64,000 bases of DNA from DATAOG01 sp963798075 (GCA_963798075.1 CAWCRU010000002.1:1-64000), one strand, 5' to 3'. Counted from the first letter of the stretch, positions 7,454 to 15,628 are shown. The notes: a model not told the origin generated them from the letters alone. Made by a program: numbers and translations.

Positions 7454-8965
7454 TCAGCCGGTGCCGCTGTCGTGGCCGAGCCAGGCGCGCAGGTGCGCCG
7501 CGGTCGCATGGCTGACGTGCAGGCCGAGCTTGGAGCGGCGCCAGAGGATATCCTCGGCGGTCCGCGCCCACTCGTTGCGGACCAGGTAGTCGACCTCGGC
7601 CTCGTAGACGCCGTCGCCGAGCGCCTCGCCCAGATCCTGCGTGCCGCGGGCGCCGTCGAGAAGGGCTGCGACCCGACTGCCGTAGGCGCGGGCGTAGCGG
7701 CGCGCGAGCTCCGGCGGCAGCCAGGCCCGCTCGGCCTGCAGCCCGGCCAGGAAGGCATCGAAGTCCGCGTCCGGCAGGTCGCCGCCCGGCAGCGGCGCGC
7801 TCGCGGTCCAGGCGTTGCCCTTGAACCGCAGCGCCGGCCGCAGCTGCTCGAGCGCGTGCTCGGCGAGCTTGCGGTAGGTCGTGATCTGGCCGCCGAAGAC
7901 CGAGAGCAGCGGCGCTTCGTCCTCGGCCTCGTCGAGGTCGAACACGTAGTCGCGGGTGATCGCCGAGACGTCGCCGCTGGCGTCGTCGTAGAGCGGCCGC
8001 ACGCCGGCGTAGGTCCATTCGACCTTGTTCGGATGCAGCGAGCGCCGGAAGTAGCGGCTGACCGTCCGGCAGAGATAGTCGATCTCGTCGTCGCCGATGT
8101 CGACCAGGGTCGGCTCGTCGGCATAGTCGACGTCGGTGGTGCCGATCAGCGAGAACCGGCGCTCGTAGGGGATCACGAAGACGACCCGGCGATCGGGGTT
8201 CTGGAGGATGTAGGGGCAGGGGTGATCGTAGAGCCGGGGCACGATGATGTGGCCGCCCTTGACCAGGCGCAGATCGCTCGGAGCCCCCATCTGCAGGTGG
8301 TCGGCGAGAAAGCGCGCGACCCAGGGGCCGGTCGCGTTGACGAGCGCGCGCGCCCGGACCTGCCGGGCCGGGCCGCCGCCGCCGGCATCGAGCGCCGCAT
8401 ACCAGAGGCCGCCCGCCCGCCTCGCCGCCGTGCAGCGGGTGCGGGTCAGGATTTCGGCGCCGCGCTCGTGGGCATCGAGCGCGTTGAGCACGACCAGACG
8501 GGCGTCGTCGACGAAGCAGTCGGCGTAGGCGAAGCCCTTCTCGATCTCGGGCTTGAGCGGCCGGCCGGCCGGATCGGCGCGCAGATCGATCGCCTGCGAG
8601 CCCGGCAGCAGCCGGCGTCCGCCCAGATGATCGTAGAGGAACAGGCCGAGCCGGATCCGCCAGGCCGCCCGCTGCTGGCCGTCGCAGGGCAAAATGAAGC
8701 GCAGCGGCCAGATGATGTGCGGGGCGGCGCGCAGCAGCACCTCGCGCTCGAGCAGCGCCTCGCGCACGAGCCGGAATTCGTAGTGCTCGAGATGGCGCAG
8801 GCCGCCGTGGATCAGCTTGCTGCTCGCCGAGGAGGTGTGGCCCGCGAGGTCGTCCTGCTCGCACAGGATCACTTTCAGCCCGCGCCCGGCGGCGTCGCGG
8901 GCGATGCCGGTGCCGTTGACGCCGCCGCCGACGACCAGGAGATCGAAAGGCTCGCTCGAGCTCAC
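7454..8965 (-). CDS. glpD: Glycerol-3-phosphate dehydrogenase (FAD-dependent, aerobic)
   Basis: A 503-residue membrane-associated flavoprotein predicted to oxidise sn-glycerol-3-phosphate to dihydroxyacetone phosphate, passing electrons to quinone. The N-terminal FAD-binding motif is LLVVGGGVNGTGIARDAAGR. It is followed by SSKLIHGGLRHLEHYEFRLV, LVNATGPWV and the YADEPTLVDIGDDEIDYL segment of the DAO fold, and the C-terminal GlpD domain covers about residues 390-500. The GTG at 8965 is preferred: GGGAGC lies just upstream and the FAD motif follows immediately, whereas the open frame continues far upstream only as noise. The gene is alone here; no glpK or glpF is adjacent. Confidence 0.95.
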   Translation of the reverse strand: MSSSEPFDLLVVGGGVNGTGIARDAAGRGLKVILCEQDDLAGHTSSASSKLIHGGLRHLEHYEFRLVREALLEREVLLRAAPHIIWPLRFILPCDGQQRAAWRIRLGLFLYDHLGGRRLLPGSQAIDLRADPAGRPLKPEIEKGFAYADCFVDDARLVVLNALDAHERGAEILTRTRCTAARRAGGLWYAALDAGGGGPARQVRARALVNATGPWVARFLADHLQMGAPSDLRLVKGGHIIVPRLYDHPCPYILQNPDRRVVFVIPYERRFSLIGTTDVDYADEPTLVDIGDDEIDYLCRTVSRYFRRSLHPNKVEWTYAGVRPLYDDASGDVSAITRDYVFDLDEAEDEAPLLSVFGGQITTYRKLAEHALEQLRPALRFKGNAWTASAPLPGGDLPDADFDAFLAGLQAERAWLPPELARRYARAYGSRVAALLDGARGTQDLGEALGDGVYEAEVDYLVRNEWARTAEDILWRRSKLGLHVSHATAAHLRAWLGHDSGTG

Positions 8966-9208
8966 CCCTTGCTCCCGGCTGACCCGGCCGGCGGGCACGC
9001 CGGCATCACTGCCGGCCACGCCGCCCGCGGCCGCCAACCGCTCTCTCTCGCTTGCGATGCGCTGCTTTCTGGCATAGGACCACGCCCGGCAGCAATCGGC
9101 TTTGCGCATCGAAATCCCGGGATTCAGGCGTGGGCGGCTTGCCCTCGACGCCGATCGCACTAGGCTTCGCTCGGCATCAGCCGGTCGCACCGAGGGAGCC
9201 CTTTGCGC
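8966..9208. promoter_or_regulatory. Divergent intergenic region, glpD / CoxL-like gene
   Basis: This 243-bp gap must carry both outward promoters. It contains the 12-bp palindrome AATCCCGGGATT at 9113-9124, about 85 bases before the plus-strand gene. No GlpR-type repeats or clear -35/-10 pair were recognised. Nothing here looks coding. Confidence 0.3.
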
Positions 9209-11551
9209 ATGGACCACGATCTCCTGCCGCCCATGAAGTTCGGCGTCGGCCAGCCGGTCGCGCGCAAGGAGGACCCCTACCTGGTCGCAGGCCAGGGCCG
9301 TTACACCGACGACATCGACCTTCCGGGCCAGGCGTTCGCGGTCGTCCTGCGCTCGCCGCACGCGCATGGGATCCTGCGCAGGGTCGAGGTCGCTGCGGCG
9401 CGTGCGGCGCCGGGCGTCCTTGCGGTCTATACCGCGGCCGATCTTGCCGACTACGGTCCGATCCTTTGCAAGCTGCCGCTCAAGAACCAGGACGGCAGCC
9501 CGCTGTTCGCGCCGCCGCGGCCCGTGTTTGCGACCGGCCGGGTGCGCTACGTCGGCGAGCCGCTGGCGCTCGTGGTCGCAGACAGCCTCCATGCGGCCGA
9601 GGACGCGGCCGAGCTGATCGAGCCCGAGATCGAGCCCCTGCCGGCGGTGGCCGACCCGGGGGCCGCGCTCGAAGCCGGCGCCCCGAGACTGCATGACGAG
9701 CGCTCCAACCTCTGCCTCGACTGGCGCTTCGGCGATACGGCCGCCGCCGAGCGCGCGTTCGCCCAAGCGGCGCACGTCACCCGCATCAAGCTCGTCAACA
9801 ACCGGGTCGTGGTCGCGCCCATGGAGCCCCGGGCGGCGCTCGCCGCGTACGATGCCGAGAGCCAGCGCTTCACGTTGCACGTCGGCTGCCAGGGAGTGTT
9901 CGGGCTGCGCCGCGCGCTCGCCGAGGACCTTCTCAAGATCGAGCCCGAGCGGCTGCGGGTGCAAACCTTCAACGTCGGCGGCTCGTTCGGCATGAAGTCG
10001 GCCGCCTATCCGGAATACGTCGGCATCCTGCACGCGGCCCGCCGGCTCGGCCGGCCGGTCAAGTGGTGCGACCGGCGCAGCGGCAGCTTTCTCTCAGATC
10101 AGCAGGGCCGTGCTACGGTCGTCGAGGCCGAGCTCGCCCTCGATGGCGAGGGCAATTTCCTGGCGGTCCGGGTCGAGACGGTAGCCGACATGGGCGCCTA
10201 TCTCACCGCCTTCGGCCCGGCGATGCCTTGCGTCAACATGCAAAAGAACCTGCCCAGCCTCTACCGGACGAAGGTGGTGGCGATCCACACGCGCTGCGCC
10301 TTCACCAACACCGTGCCGATCGGCCCCTATCGCGGCGCCGGCCGGCCGGAGGCGAACTACGTCATGGAACGGCTGGTCGACGCCGCCGCGCGCGAGACCG
10401 GCCGCGACCCGGCGGCGCTGCGGCGCCGGAACCTGATCCCGGCCGCCGCCATCCCCTGGACCGCGGCCTCCGGGCTCGAGTACGACAGCGGCGACTTCGC
10501 GGCGGTGCTCGCGGACGGCCTCGCCAAGGCCGACTGGGCGGGTTTTGCCGAACGCCGCGAGCGCTCCAGAGCGAACGGCAAACTCCGCGGGCGCGGGCTC
10601 GCCTGCTACCTCGAGGTGACCGCCCCCGCCAACCCGGAGATGGGCGGCGTCCGCTTCGAGGAGGACGGCAGGGTCACGCTCATCACGGGCACCCTCGACT
10701 ACGGCCAGGGCCACGCATCCGCCTTCGCCCAGGTCCTGGCGGACCGCCTCGGCCTGCCGTTCGAGCAGATCGACCTGCTCCAGGGCGACAGCGATCAGCT
10801 GCTGGCGGGCGGCGGCACCGGCGGCTCGCGCTCGATCATGTCGAGCGGCAAGGCGATCGTCGAGGCCGCCGCCGCGGTGATCGAGAAGGGCCGGCAACTC
10901 GCGGGCCATTTCCTCGAGGCCGCGGTCGCCGACATCACCTTCGAGGAGGGAAAATTCCGGATCGCCGGCACCGACCGGGCGATCCCCTTGCTCGAGCTCG
11001 CGGCCCGGGCGCGCGCGGCCAGCGTTCTGCCCGAGGGCCTGCCTGCGAGCCTCGATACCGCGCTCGTGGCCGAGGGCCCGCCCTCTGCCTTCCCCAACGG
11101 CTGCCACATCGCCGAGGTCGAGATCGACCCGGAGACGGGCACGGCCGAGCTCGTGCGCTACACCGCCCTCGACGACTTCGGCACGCTCGTCAATCCGATG
11201 CTGGCGGAAGGCCAGGTCCATGGCGGGGTCGCCCAGGGCATCGGCCAGGCGCTCATGGAACAGGCGGTCTACGACCCCTCGGGCCAGCTGCTCACCGGCT
11301 CCTTCATGGACTACGCGCTGCCGCGCGCCGACGGCGTGCCCGCGATCGCCGTGGGCTTCCACCCGGTGCCCGCGACCAGCAACCCGCTCGGCGTCAAAGG
11401 CTGCGGCGAAGCCGGCGTCACGGGCGCCCTGCCCGCCGTCATGAACGCGGTCGTCGACGCGCTCGCCCTGCGCGGCGTCACCCACCTCGACATGCCCGCG
11501 ACCCCAGAAAAAATCTGGTCCGCCCTTCAGTCAGCACGCCAGGACGGGTGA
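9209..11551 (+). CDS. Xanthine dehydrogenase/CO-dehydrogenase-family molybdopterin subunit
   Basis: A 780-residue large subunit of the molybdenum hydroxylase family. The a/b-hammerhead domain begins MKFGVGQPVARKEDP...GRYTDDIDLPGQ. Cofactor-binding segments follow: FNVGGSFGMKSAAYPEY, IGPYRGAGRPEANYVMER, GTGGSRSIMSSGKA, and the C-terminal VKGCGEAGVTGALP with the catalytic Glu. The PYRGAGR loop matches form-II (non-canonical) CoxL-like proteins, not the AYRCSFR loop of true CO dehydrogenase, so the substrate is probably an aldehyde or heterocycle. Partner FAD and 2Fe-2S subunits, usually adjacent, are not in the window. ATG 9209 is favoured over TTG 9203 by its ten-base spacing from GGGAG. Confidence 0.9.
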   Translation: MDHDLLPPMKFGVGQPVARKEDPYLVAGQGRYTDDIDLPGQAFAVVLRSPHAHGILRRVEVAAARAAPGVLAVYTAADLADYGPILCKLPLKNQDGSPLFAPPRPVFATGRVRYVGEPLALVVADSLHAAEDAAELIEPEIEPLPAVADPGAALEAGAPRLHDERSNLCLDWRFGDTAAAERAFAQAAHVTRIKLVNNRVVVAPMEPRAALAAYDAESQRFTLHVGCQGVFGLRRALAEDLLKIEPERLRVQTFNVGGSFGMKSAAYPEYVGILHAARRLGRPVKWCDRRSGSFLSDQQGRATVVEAELALDGEGNFLAVRVETVADMGAYLTAFGPAMPCVNMQKNLPSLYRTKVVAIHTRCAFTNTVPIGPYRGAGRPEANYVMERLVDAAARETGRDPAALRRRNLIPAAAIPWTAASGLEYDSGDFAAVLADGLAKADWAGFAERRERSRANGKLRGRGLACYLEVTAPANPEMGGVRFEEDGRVTLITGTLDYGQGHASAFAQVLADRLGLPFEQIDLLQGDSDQLLAGGGTGGSRSIMSSGKAIVEAAAAVIEKGRQLAGHFLEAAVADITFEEGKFRIAGTDRAIPLLELAARARAASVLPEGLPASLDTALVAEGPPSAFPNGCHIAEVEIDPETGTAELVRYTALDDFGTLVNPMLAEGQVHGGVAQGIGQALMEQAVYDPSGQLLTGSFMDYALPRADGVPAIAVGFHPVPATSNPLGVKGCGEAGVTGALPAVMNAVVDALALRGVTHLDMPATPEKIWSALQSARQDG

Positions 11552-11555
11552 CGCG

Positions 11556-11879
11556 TCACGTGCGCACGGCCGCCGGCTGAGGTGATGCTTCGCTGACCAC
11601 CATGCGGACCTGCGGGTCCAGCCGGTTCACGATGCGCATCAGTCGGTCGATCGTGAACCGGTTGAGATTGGCGTTGCGAATGCGTACGAACTCGCTCTGG
11701 TCGATGCCGACCAGGTCTCCCGCTTGGCGGGTCGACAGCTTGCGGTCGTCCAGAATGCCGATGATCCGGGCGGCCAGCATTGCCTTGGCCTGCTTGACGT
11801 CGGCATCCGGTTCACCGAAGTCGCGAAAGACGTTGCCGCTACCCCGTACGATTTCGAAGTCGTCTTCTGCGTTGGTCAT
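11556..11879 (-). CDS. XRE-family HTH antitoxin
   Basis: A 107-residue protein with an N-terminal linker and a helix-turn-helix at about residues 40-75 (ARIIGILDDRKLSTRQAG, then GIDQSEFVRIRN). The C-terminus reads TIDRLMRIVNRLDPQVRMVV, typical of HigA2-like or Rv2021c-type antitoxins. Such proteins neutralise the partner toxin and repress their own promoter. It follows the toxin gene with an ATGA overlap at 11876-11879, the toxin-first order usual for this family. Its stop lies four bases from the end of the convergent molybdopterin gene. Confidence 0.85.
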   Translation of the reverse strand: MTNAEDDFEIVRGSGNVFRDFGEPDADVKQAKAMLAARIIGILDDRKLSTRQAGDLVGIDQSEFVRIRNANLNRFTIDRLMRIVNRLDPQVRMVVSEASPQPAAVRT

Positions 11880-12223
11880 CTCACTTCCTCGCGTAGGCGT
11901 CGGAGCCGTTGCCGGATCAGGTCTATCTCCGGCTTCGGCGTTTTGGTCCCCGTCGGCGATTTCTTTTGGAAGGCGTGGACCACCCAGATATTGTCATCGA
12001 TCCGCACCGCGTAAACGACACGGTAGGCGTCGGTCCGGTAGCGCAGAGCGATCTCGAACACCCCGGATCCGAGACCTTTCATGGGCTTGGCGTTGTCCGC
12101 CATACGCCCCTCTGCGGCGATCGTGAGCGCGGCTTCGAGATCGGTTCGCGCGCGGTGCGGAAACGTCTCGAAATCCTTCCGGGCCGCCTTCACCCATGAT
12201 ATGGCGCGAGTATCTTTGGCCAT
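11876..12223 (-). CDS. Gp49-like (HigB/RelE superfamily) toxin
   Basis: A 115-residue protein with the phage-derived Gp49-like fold. ISWVKAARKDFETFPHRARTD is the N-terminal helix, MKGLGSGVFEIALRYRTDAYRVVYAV the central strands, and IWVVHAFQKKSPTGTKTPKPEIDLIRQRL the C-terminal signature with the F-K-K-S-x-x-T motif. Relatives are ribosome-dependent mRNA interferases. The ATG at 12223 abuts GGAG with no spacer, which is odd. With the promoter-like sequence close upstream, translation may be leaderless, or a start a few codons later may be used. It is followed by its HTH antitoxin. Confidence 0.88.
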   Translation of the reverse strand: MAKDTRAISWVKAARKDFETFPHRARTDLEAALTIAAEGRMADNAKPMKGLGSGVFEIALRYRTDAYRVVYAVRIDDNIWVVHAFQKKSPTGTKTPKPEIDLIRQRLRRLREEVR

Positions 12224-12232
12224 CTCCAGATG

Positions 12233-12259
12233 ATGATATATCTGCCATCAGCACGTCAA
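12233..12259 (-). promoter_or_regulatory. Candidate promoter/operator of the Gp49-HTH module
   Basis: On the minus strand TTGACG (12259-12254) is followed after 15 bases by TATCAT (12238-12233), only nine bases from the toxin ATG. GATATATC at 12235-12242 is a perfect palindrome overlapping the -10 and could bind the antitoxin. The 15-base spacer is short, so the promoter call is tentative. Confidence 0.35.
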
Positions 12260-12302
12260 GAATGGCCTTGTCGGTCGCTCATGCAACGAGTGAGAGAATG
12301 GG

Positions 12303-12629
12303 TCAGGGCTCTTTTCGCCCCGCCGGCTCCCTGATGTCGTAGTCGCCCTGCAGATTGATCCAGAAATCTGGCGTCATGCCGAAAAATCGGCCGAGTCGAA
12401 GCGCGGTATCAGGGCCGATCGCGCGATCGCCGGCCAGGATGGCGGTGATCCGGTCAGCGGGAACGCAGAGCGCCTCGGCCAGCGCGAAGGCCGACATGCT
12501 CAAGGGATCGAGGAACTCCTCGCGCAGGACCTCGCCTGGGTGGAGCGGCGGCAGCCGCGCGTCGCCTCGAACGACGAGGTCGCCGAACTCGACCCGGCCA
12601 GCGACCACGTCCTCGATCGAAATGCTCAT
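12303..12629 (-). CDS. higA: HigA-family addiction-module antitoxin, without a HigB partner
   Basis: A 108-residue protein. Residues 25-40 read ARLPPLHPGEVLREEFLDPL, the HigA hallmark, followed by a helix-turn-helix (FALAEALCVPADRITAILAGDRAIGPDTALRLGRFFG) and TPDFWINLQGDYDI. The N-terminal 24 residues are an extension. HigB normally precedes higA on the same strand; here the position upstream is taken by tRNA-Arg, and no HigB-like frame is seen nearby. It is therefore an orphan antitoxin, perhaps a remnant or an autonomous regulator. The neighbouring Gp49-HTH pair lies 80 bases downstream and could in principle cross-talk. Confidence 0.88.
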   Translation of the reverse strand: MSISIEDVVAGRVEFGDLVVRGDARLPPLHPGEVLREEFLDPLSMSAFALAEALCVPADRITAILAGDRAIGPDTALRLGRFFGMTPDFWINLQGDYDIREPAGRKEP

Positions 12630-12651
12630 GGGTGCTGCTGCGCAATGGGGC

Positions 12652-12728
12652 TGGTGCGCACGGCGGGACTCGAACCCACGACCTCTTGCTCCGGAGGCAA
12701 GCGCTCTATCCGGCTGAGCTACGCGCGC
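12652..12728 (-). tRNA. tRNA-Arg (anticodon CCG)
   Basis: The complementary strand forms a cloverleaf. The acceptor GCGCGCG (12728-12722) pairs with CGTGCGC (12662-12656) with one G-T pair. The anticodon stem CTTGC/GCAAG encloses loop CTCCGGA carrying CCG, and the T-arm contains GTGGGTTCGAGTCCCGC. Discriminator A is at 12655 and CCA is encoded at 12654-12652. It reads CGG codons. Confidence 0.97.
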
Positions 12729-12793
12729 GTGCCGCCGTATATAGCGGGCGGCGGGCCGCAGGCAAACGTCCTTCGCCGGGGCGGCAGCCGCCC

Positions 12794-14089
12794 TCAGCCG
12801 CCGGCCGCAAAGATCGTGCGGCCGTCGACCAGGGTGCGCAGGACCTTGCCCTGGACCAGGCGGCCCTCGAAGGGGGTGTTCTTGGAGAGGCTCTGCTGAT
12901 CCTCCTCGCGGATCCGGGCGGGCGCCTCGGGGTCGAACAGCACGAGGTCGGCGGGGGCACCTTTGCGGAGCTGGCCCGCCTCGATGCCCAGCAGGGCTGC
13001 CGGCACATGAGTGAGCTTCGCCAGCAGCTCGAGCAGGCCGAGCGAACCGGTCTGGACGAGTTGGAGAGAAACCGGCAGCAGCGTCTCGAGGCCGAGCGCG
13101 CCGAACTCGGCCTGGGCGAACGGCAGCCGCTTGCTGTCCTGGTCCTGCGGGCAGTGATCGCTCGCGATCACATCGATCGTGCCGTCGGCGAGGCCTGCAA
13201 CCACCGCGCGGCGATCGTCCTCCGAGCGCAAGGGCGGCGAGACCTTGGCATAGGTCCGATAGCCCTCGACCTCGAGCTCGTTGAGGGCGAAATGGACCGG
13301 CGCCGCCTCGGCGGTCACGGGCAGGCCGCGCGCCTTGGCCAGGCGGACCGCCTCGATCGCGGCCGCGGTCGAGATGTGGGCGACGTGATAGTGGGCGCCG
13401 GTCAGCTCGACCAGGCGCAGATCGCGCTCGACCAGCATCACCTCGGCGACCGCCGGGATGCCGGCAAGGCCGAGGCGGGTCGCGATCTCGCCCTCGTTCA
13501 TGACCCCGCCCTGCGCCAGCGCCGGGTCCTCGGGATGCTGGATCAGGCGGCCGCCGAGCACGGAGAGGTAGTCGAGCGCGCGGCGCATCACGAGGCTGTC
13601 GGCGAGCGCCCGGCTGCCATCGGTGAAGCCGACCGCGCCCGCCTCGATCAGGAGGCCCATCTCGGCCAGCTGCACGCCCGCGCAGCCCCTGGTGATGGCG
13701 CCGTAGGGATAGACCTTGACCCGCTTCAGCCGGCGCGCGCGCCTGGCCACGAACTCGACCATCGCCGGGTCGTCGATCACCGGATCGGTGTTGGGCAGGC
13801 AGGCAAAGCTCGTGACGCCGCCGGCGGCGGCGGCCGCGGTGCCGCTGGCGAACGTCTCCTTGTGCTCGGCGCCGGGCTCGCCGAGCTGGACCCGCATGTC
13901 GACCAGGCCCGGCGCCAGGCAGGCGCCGCGGGCATCGATCACCTCGGCATCCTCGGGCAGGCCGGCCGCGAACAGCCGCGGGCCCAGGTCGGCGATCCGC
14001 TCGCCCTCGATCAAAAGGCCGCCCGGCTGGTCGAGGTCGCTCGCCGGGTCGAGCAGACGGGCGCCGGTGATCGCCGTCCGCCTCGTCAT
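12794..14089 (-). CDS. pyrC': Dihydroorotase-like protein lacking metal ligands (PyrC'-type)
   Basis: A 431-residue amidohydrolase-fold protein directly after pyrB, sharing ATGA at 14086-14089. Active type-I dihydroorotase has DxHVHLREPG at the first metal site; here it reads DMRVQLGEPG, so both histidines are replaced (Arg, Gln). The later DHAPH motif reads SDHCPQDQDSK. Other family segments remain: GGVTSFACLPNTDPVIDD, VYPYGAITRGCAG and HYHVAHIST. In Pseudomonas and others a similar non-catalytic PyrC' is needed to assemble aspartate transcarbamoylase. I infer the same structural role, with a true dihydroorotase encoded elsewhere. The ATG at 14089 is set by the overlap. Confidence 0.85.
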   Translation of the reverse strand: MTRRTAITGARLLDPASDLDQPGGLLIEGERIADLGPRLFAAGLPEDAEVIDARGACLAPGLVDMRVQLGEPGAEHKETFASGTAAAAAGGVTSFACLPNTDPVIDDPAMVEFVARRARRLKRVKVYPYGAITRGCAGVQLAEMGLLIEAGAVGFTDGSRALADSLVMRRALDYLSVLGGRLIQHPEDPALAQGGVMNEGEIATRLGLAGIPAVAEVMLVERDLRLVELTGAHYHVAHISTAAAIEAVRLAKARGLPVTAEAAPVHFALNELEVEGYRTYAKVSPPLRSEDDRRAVVAGLADGTIDVIASDHCPQDQDSKRLPFAQAEFGALGLETLLPVSLQLVQTGSLGLLELLAKLTHVPAALLGIEAGQLRKGAPADLVLFDPEAPARIREEDQQSLSKNTPFEGRLVQGKVLRTLVDGRTIFAAGG

Positions 14090-15045
14090 GCCGCCGCGCG
14101 CAGCTCCCGGGTCAGGACCTCGAGGCAGGCCATGCGGACCGCGACCCCGAGCTCGACCTGGTCGAGGATCGCACTCCGGTTGATGTCGTCGGCGACCGTG
14201 CCGTCGATCTCGACGCCGCGGTTCATCGGCCCCGGGTGCATGATCAGCGCATCCGCGCGGGCACTCTTCAGCTTCTCGTAGGTGAGCCCGAACAGATGGA
14301 AGTACTCGCGCACCGAGGGGACGAAGCTGCCCTGCATGCGCTCGGTCTGGAGGCGCAGCATCATCACGATGTCGGCGCCATCGAGGCCGCGCCCCATGTC
14401 GTGGAACACCTCGACGCCGTAGCGCTCGACCGCGGCCGGCAGGAGCGTCTTGGGCGCGACCAGCCGCACCCTTGCCCCCATCGCGGTCAGCAGCAGAAGG
14501 TTGGAGCGCGCGACCCGGGAGTGCAGGATGTCGCCGCAGATCGCGACCACGAGGCCCTCGATCCGGCCCTTGCGCCTGCGGATCGTCAGCGCATCGAGCA
14601 GCGCCTGGGTCGGATGCTCGTGGCTGCCGTCGCCGGCGTTGATCACGGCGCAGTTGACGTGGCGCGCGAGCAGGGCCACAGCCCCGCTGTCCGGGTGGCG
14701 CGCGACCAGCACGTCGGGGTGCATCGCGTTCAAGGTCATCGCGGTGTCGATCAGGGTTTCGCCCTTCTTGATCGACGAGTTGGCGACCGACATGTTGACG
14801 ACGTCGGCGCCGAGCCGCTTGCCGGCCAGCTCGAACGAGGTCCGGGTCCGGGTCGAGCTCTCGAAGAAGAGGTTGATCTGGGTGAGGCCGCGCATCAGGC
14901 TGAGCTTCTTGTCGGCCTGCCGCCCGTGCGCGACGTAGGCATCCGCCCGGTCGAGCAGATGCTGGATCTCCCAGGGCGCCAGCCCCTCGATGCCGAGCAG
15001 ATGCCGCTGGCTGAAGGTTTTCGGGAACTCGGTGACGGCGGCCAT
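14086..15045 (-). CDS. pyrB: Aspartate carbamoyltransferase catalytic subunit
   Basis: A 319-residue transcarbamoylase catalysing the committed step of pyrimidine synthesis, carbamoyl phosphate plus aspartate to carbamoyl aspartate. FFESSTRTRTSFELAGKRLG holds the carbamoyl-phosphate-binding STRT loop near residue 60. SIKKGETLIDT, AGDGSHEHPTQALLDALTI and MHPGPMNRGVEID are further signatures, the last typical of bacterial ATCases. The ATG at 15045 gives MAAVTEFPKTFSQRHLLGI, matching family N-termini; the open frame upstream is not conserved-looking. The gene is cotranscribed with the dihydroorotase-like gene. Confidence 0.96.
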   Translation of the reverse strand: MAAVTEFPKTFSQRHLLGIEGLAPWEIQHLLDRADAYVAHGRQADKKLSLMRGLTQINLFFESSTRTRTSFELAGKRLGADVVNMSVANSSIKKGETLIDTAMTLNAMHPDVLVARHPDSGAVALLARHVNCAVINAGDGSHEHPTQALLDALTIRRRKGRIEGLVVAICGDILHSRVARSNLLLLTAMGARVRLVAPKTLLPAAVERYGVEVFHDMGRGLDGADIVMMLRLQTERMQGSFVPSVREYFHLFGLTYEKLKSARADALIMHPGPMNRGVEIDGTVADDINRSAILDQVELGVAVRMACLEVLTRELRAAA

Positions 15046-15123
15046 GGCCCCGACTATGCGGCGCGCCTCCCGGCGTGGCAAGCGCCCCCGCACAGATCCT
15101 GTGAGCCTTTTCTACACCATAGG

Positions 15124-15152
15124 TTGATTATTTCGCCTTTCCCCGCTATTAT
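15124..15152 (+). promoter_or_regulatory. Sigma70-type promoter for the small membrane protein
   Basis: TTGATT (15124-15129) and TATTAT (15147-15152) are separated by exactly 17 bases in a locally AT-rich stretch, an excellent housekeeping promoter. Transcription would begin near 15159, about 55 bases before the GTG at 15215, which has GAGGAG eight bases upstream. Confidence 0.65.
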
Positions 15153-15214
15153 TTGGCAATCTATTCCTCCGGACGCGCCGCGGGCAGGGCGGAGATGAAA
15201 GAGGAGCGTGACAA

Positions 15215-15509
15215 GTGACTGATCGCATCCGCGACCTTGATGACGGTCGCTATAGTGGTGTTATCTACAAAGCGAAGTTCTCCGACGTGCTCTTCGGGAT
15301 CATGGTGGGGTTCGTGCTGCCGCTCCTCATTATCGCGATCGGCTTCTGGGCGGGGCCGTGGTGGGCGCTGGGATTGTTGCTGCTGCTGGCCTACCGCTGC
15401 TGCGGCTCCTATCATGAGTGCGCTCGTTTACTATCGTACGACCCGCGCCTATCTGCTGGTGATCGAGCGCGCCCTGGAGGCGGTGCAGGCGGCCCTTCGG
15501 GCGGCATAG
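15215..15509 (+). CDS. Small two-segment membrane protein, probable frameshift
   Basis: Starts at GTG 15215 after GAGGAG. The first frame reads MTDRIRDLDDGRYSGVIYKAK, then a membrane hairpin FGIMVGFVLPLLIIAIGFWAG and PWWALGLLLLLA. Beyond about 15392 this frame turns into unlikely, arginine-rich sequence. The plus-two frame instead gives TAAAAPIMSALVYYRTTRAY and LLVIERALEAVQAALRAA with a stop at 15509. Removing one T at 15392 joins the two into a protein of about 97 residues. I do not recognise the family. Alternatively two separate small genes exist, the second starting at ATG 15414. Confidence 0.5.
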
Positions 15510-15628
15510 TCGCCGCGCTGGCGAACCTTGACCCATTTCGGCAAGCGGGCGTCGCATCCGCGCGTTGACGGGGGTCTGGGCGCCGAGCACCCTCGCCGGT
15601 CGTGAACTCGTGGCGGAGGAGCATGGTC

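Noticed and set aside
7007..9163. 718-codon plus-strand open frame covering the CsbD gene, tRNA-Arg and glpD
   Set aside because: It reads across a tRNA and opposite glpD. Its composition is that of an antisense frame in GC-rich DNA.
10063..11580. 505-codon frame overlapping the CoxL-like gene on the same strand
   Set aside because: Pro/Arg-rich shifted frame; all cofactor-binding motifs are in the 9209-11551 frame.
15530..15628. SAM-type riboswitch before the homocysteine methyltransferase gene
   Set aside because: The gap is short and lacks the conserved core and pseudoknot pattern of alphaproteobacterial SAM-II elements.
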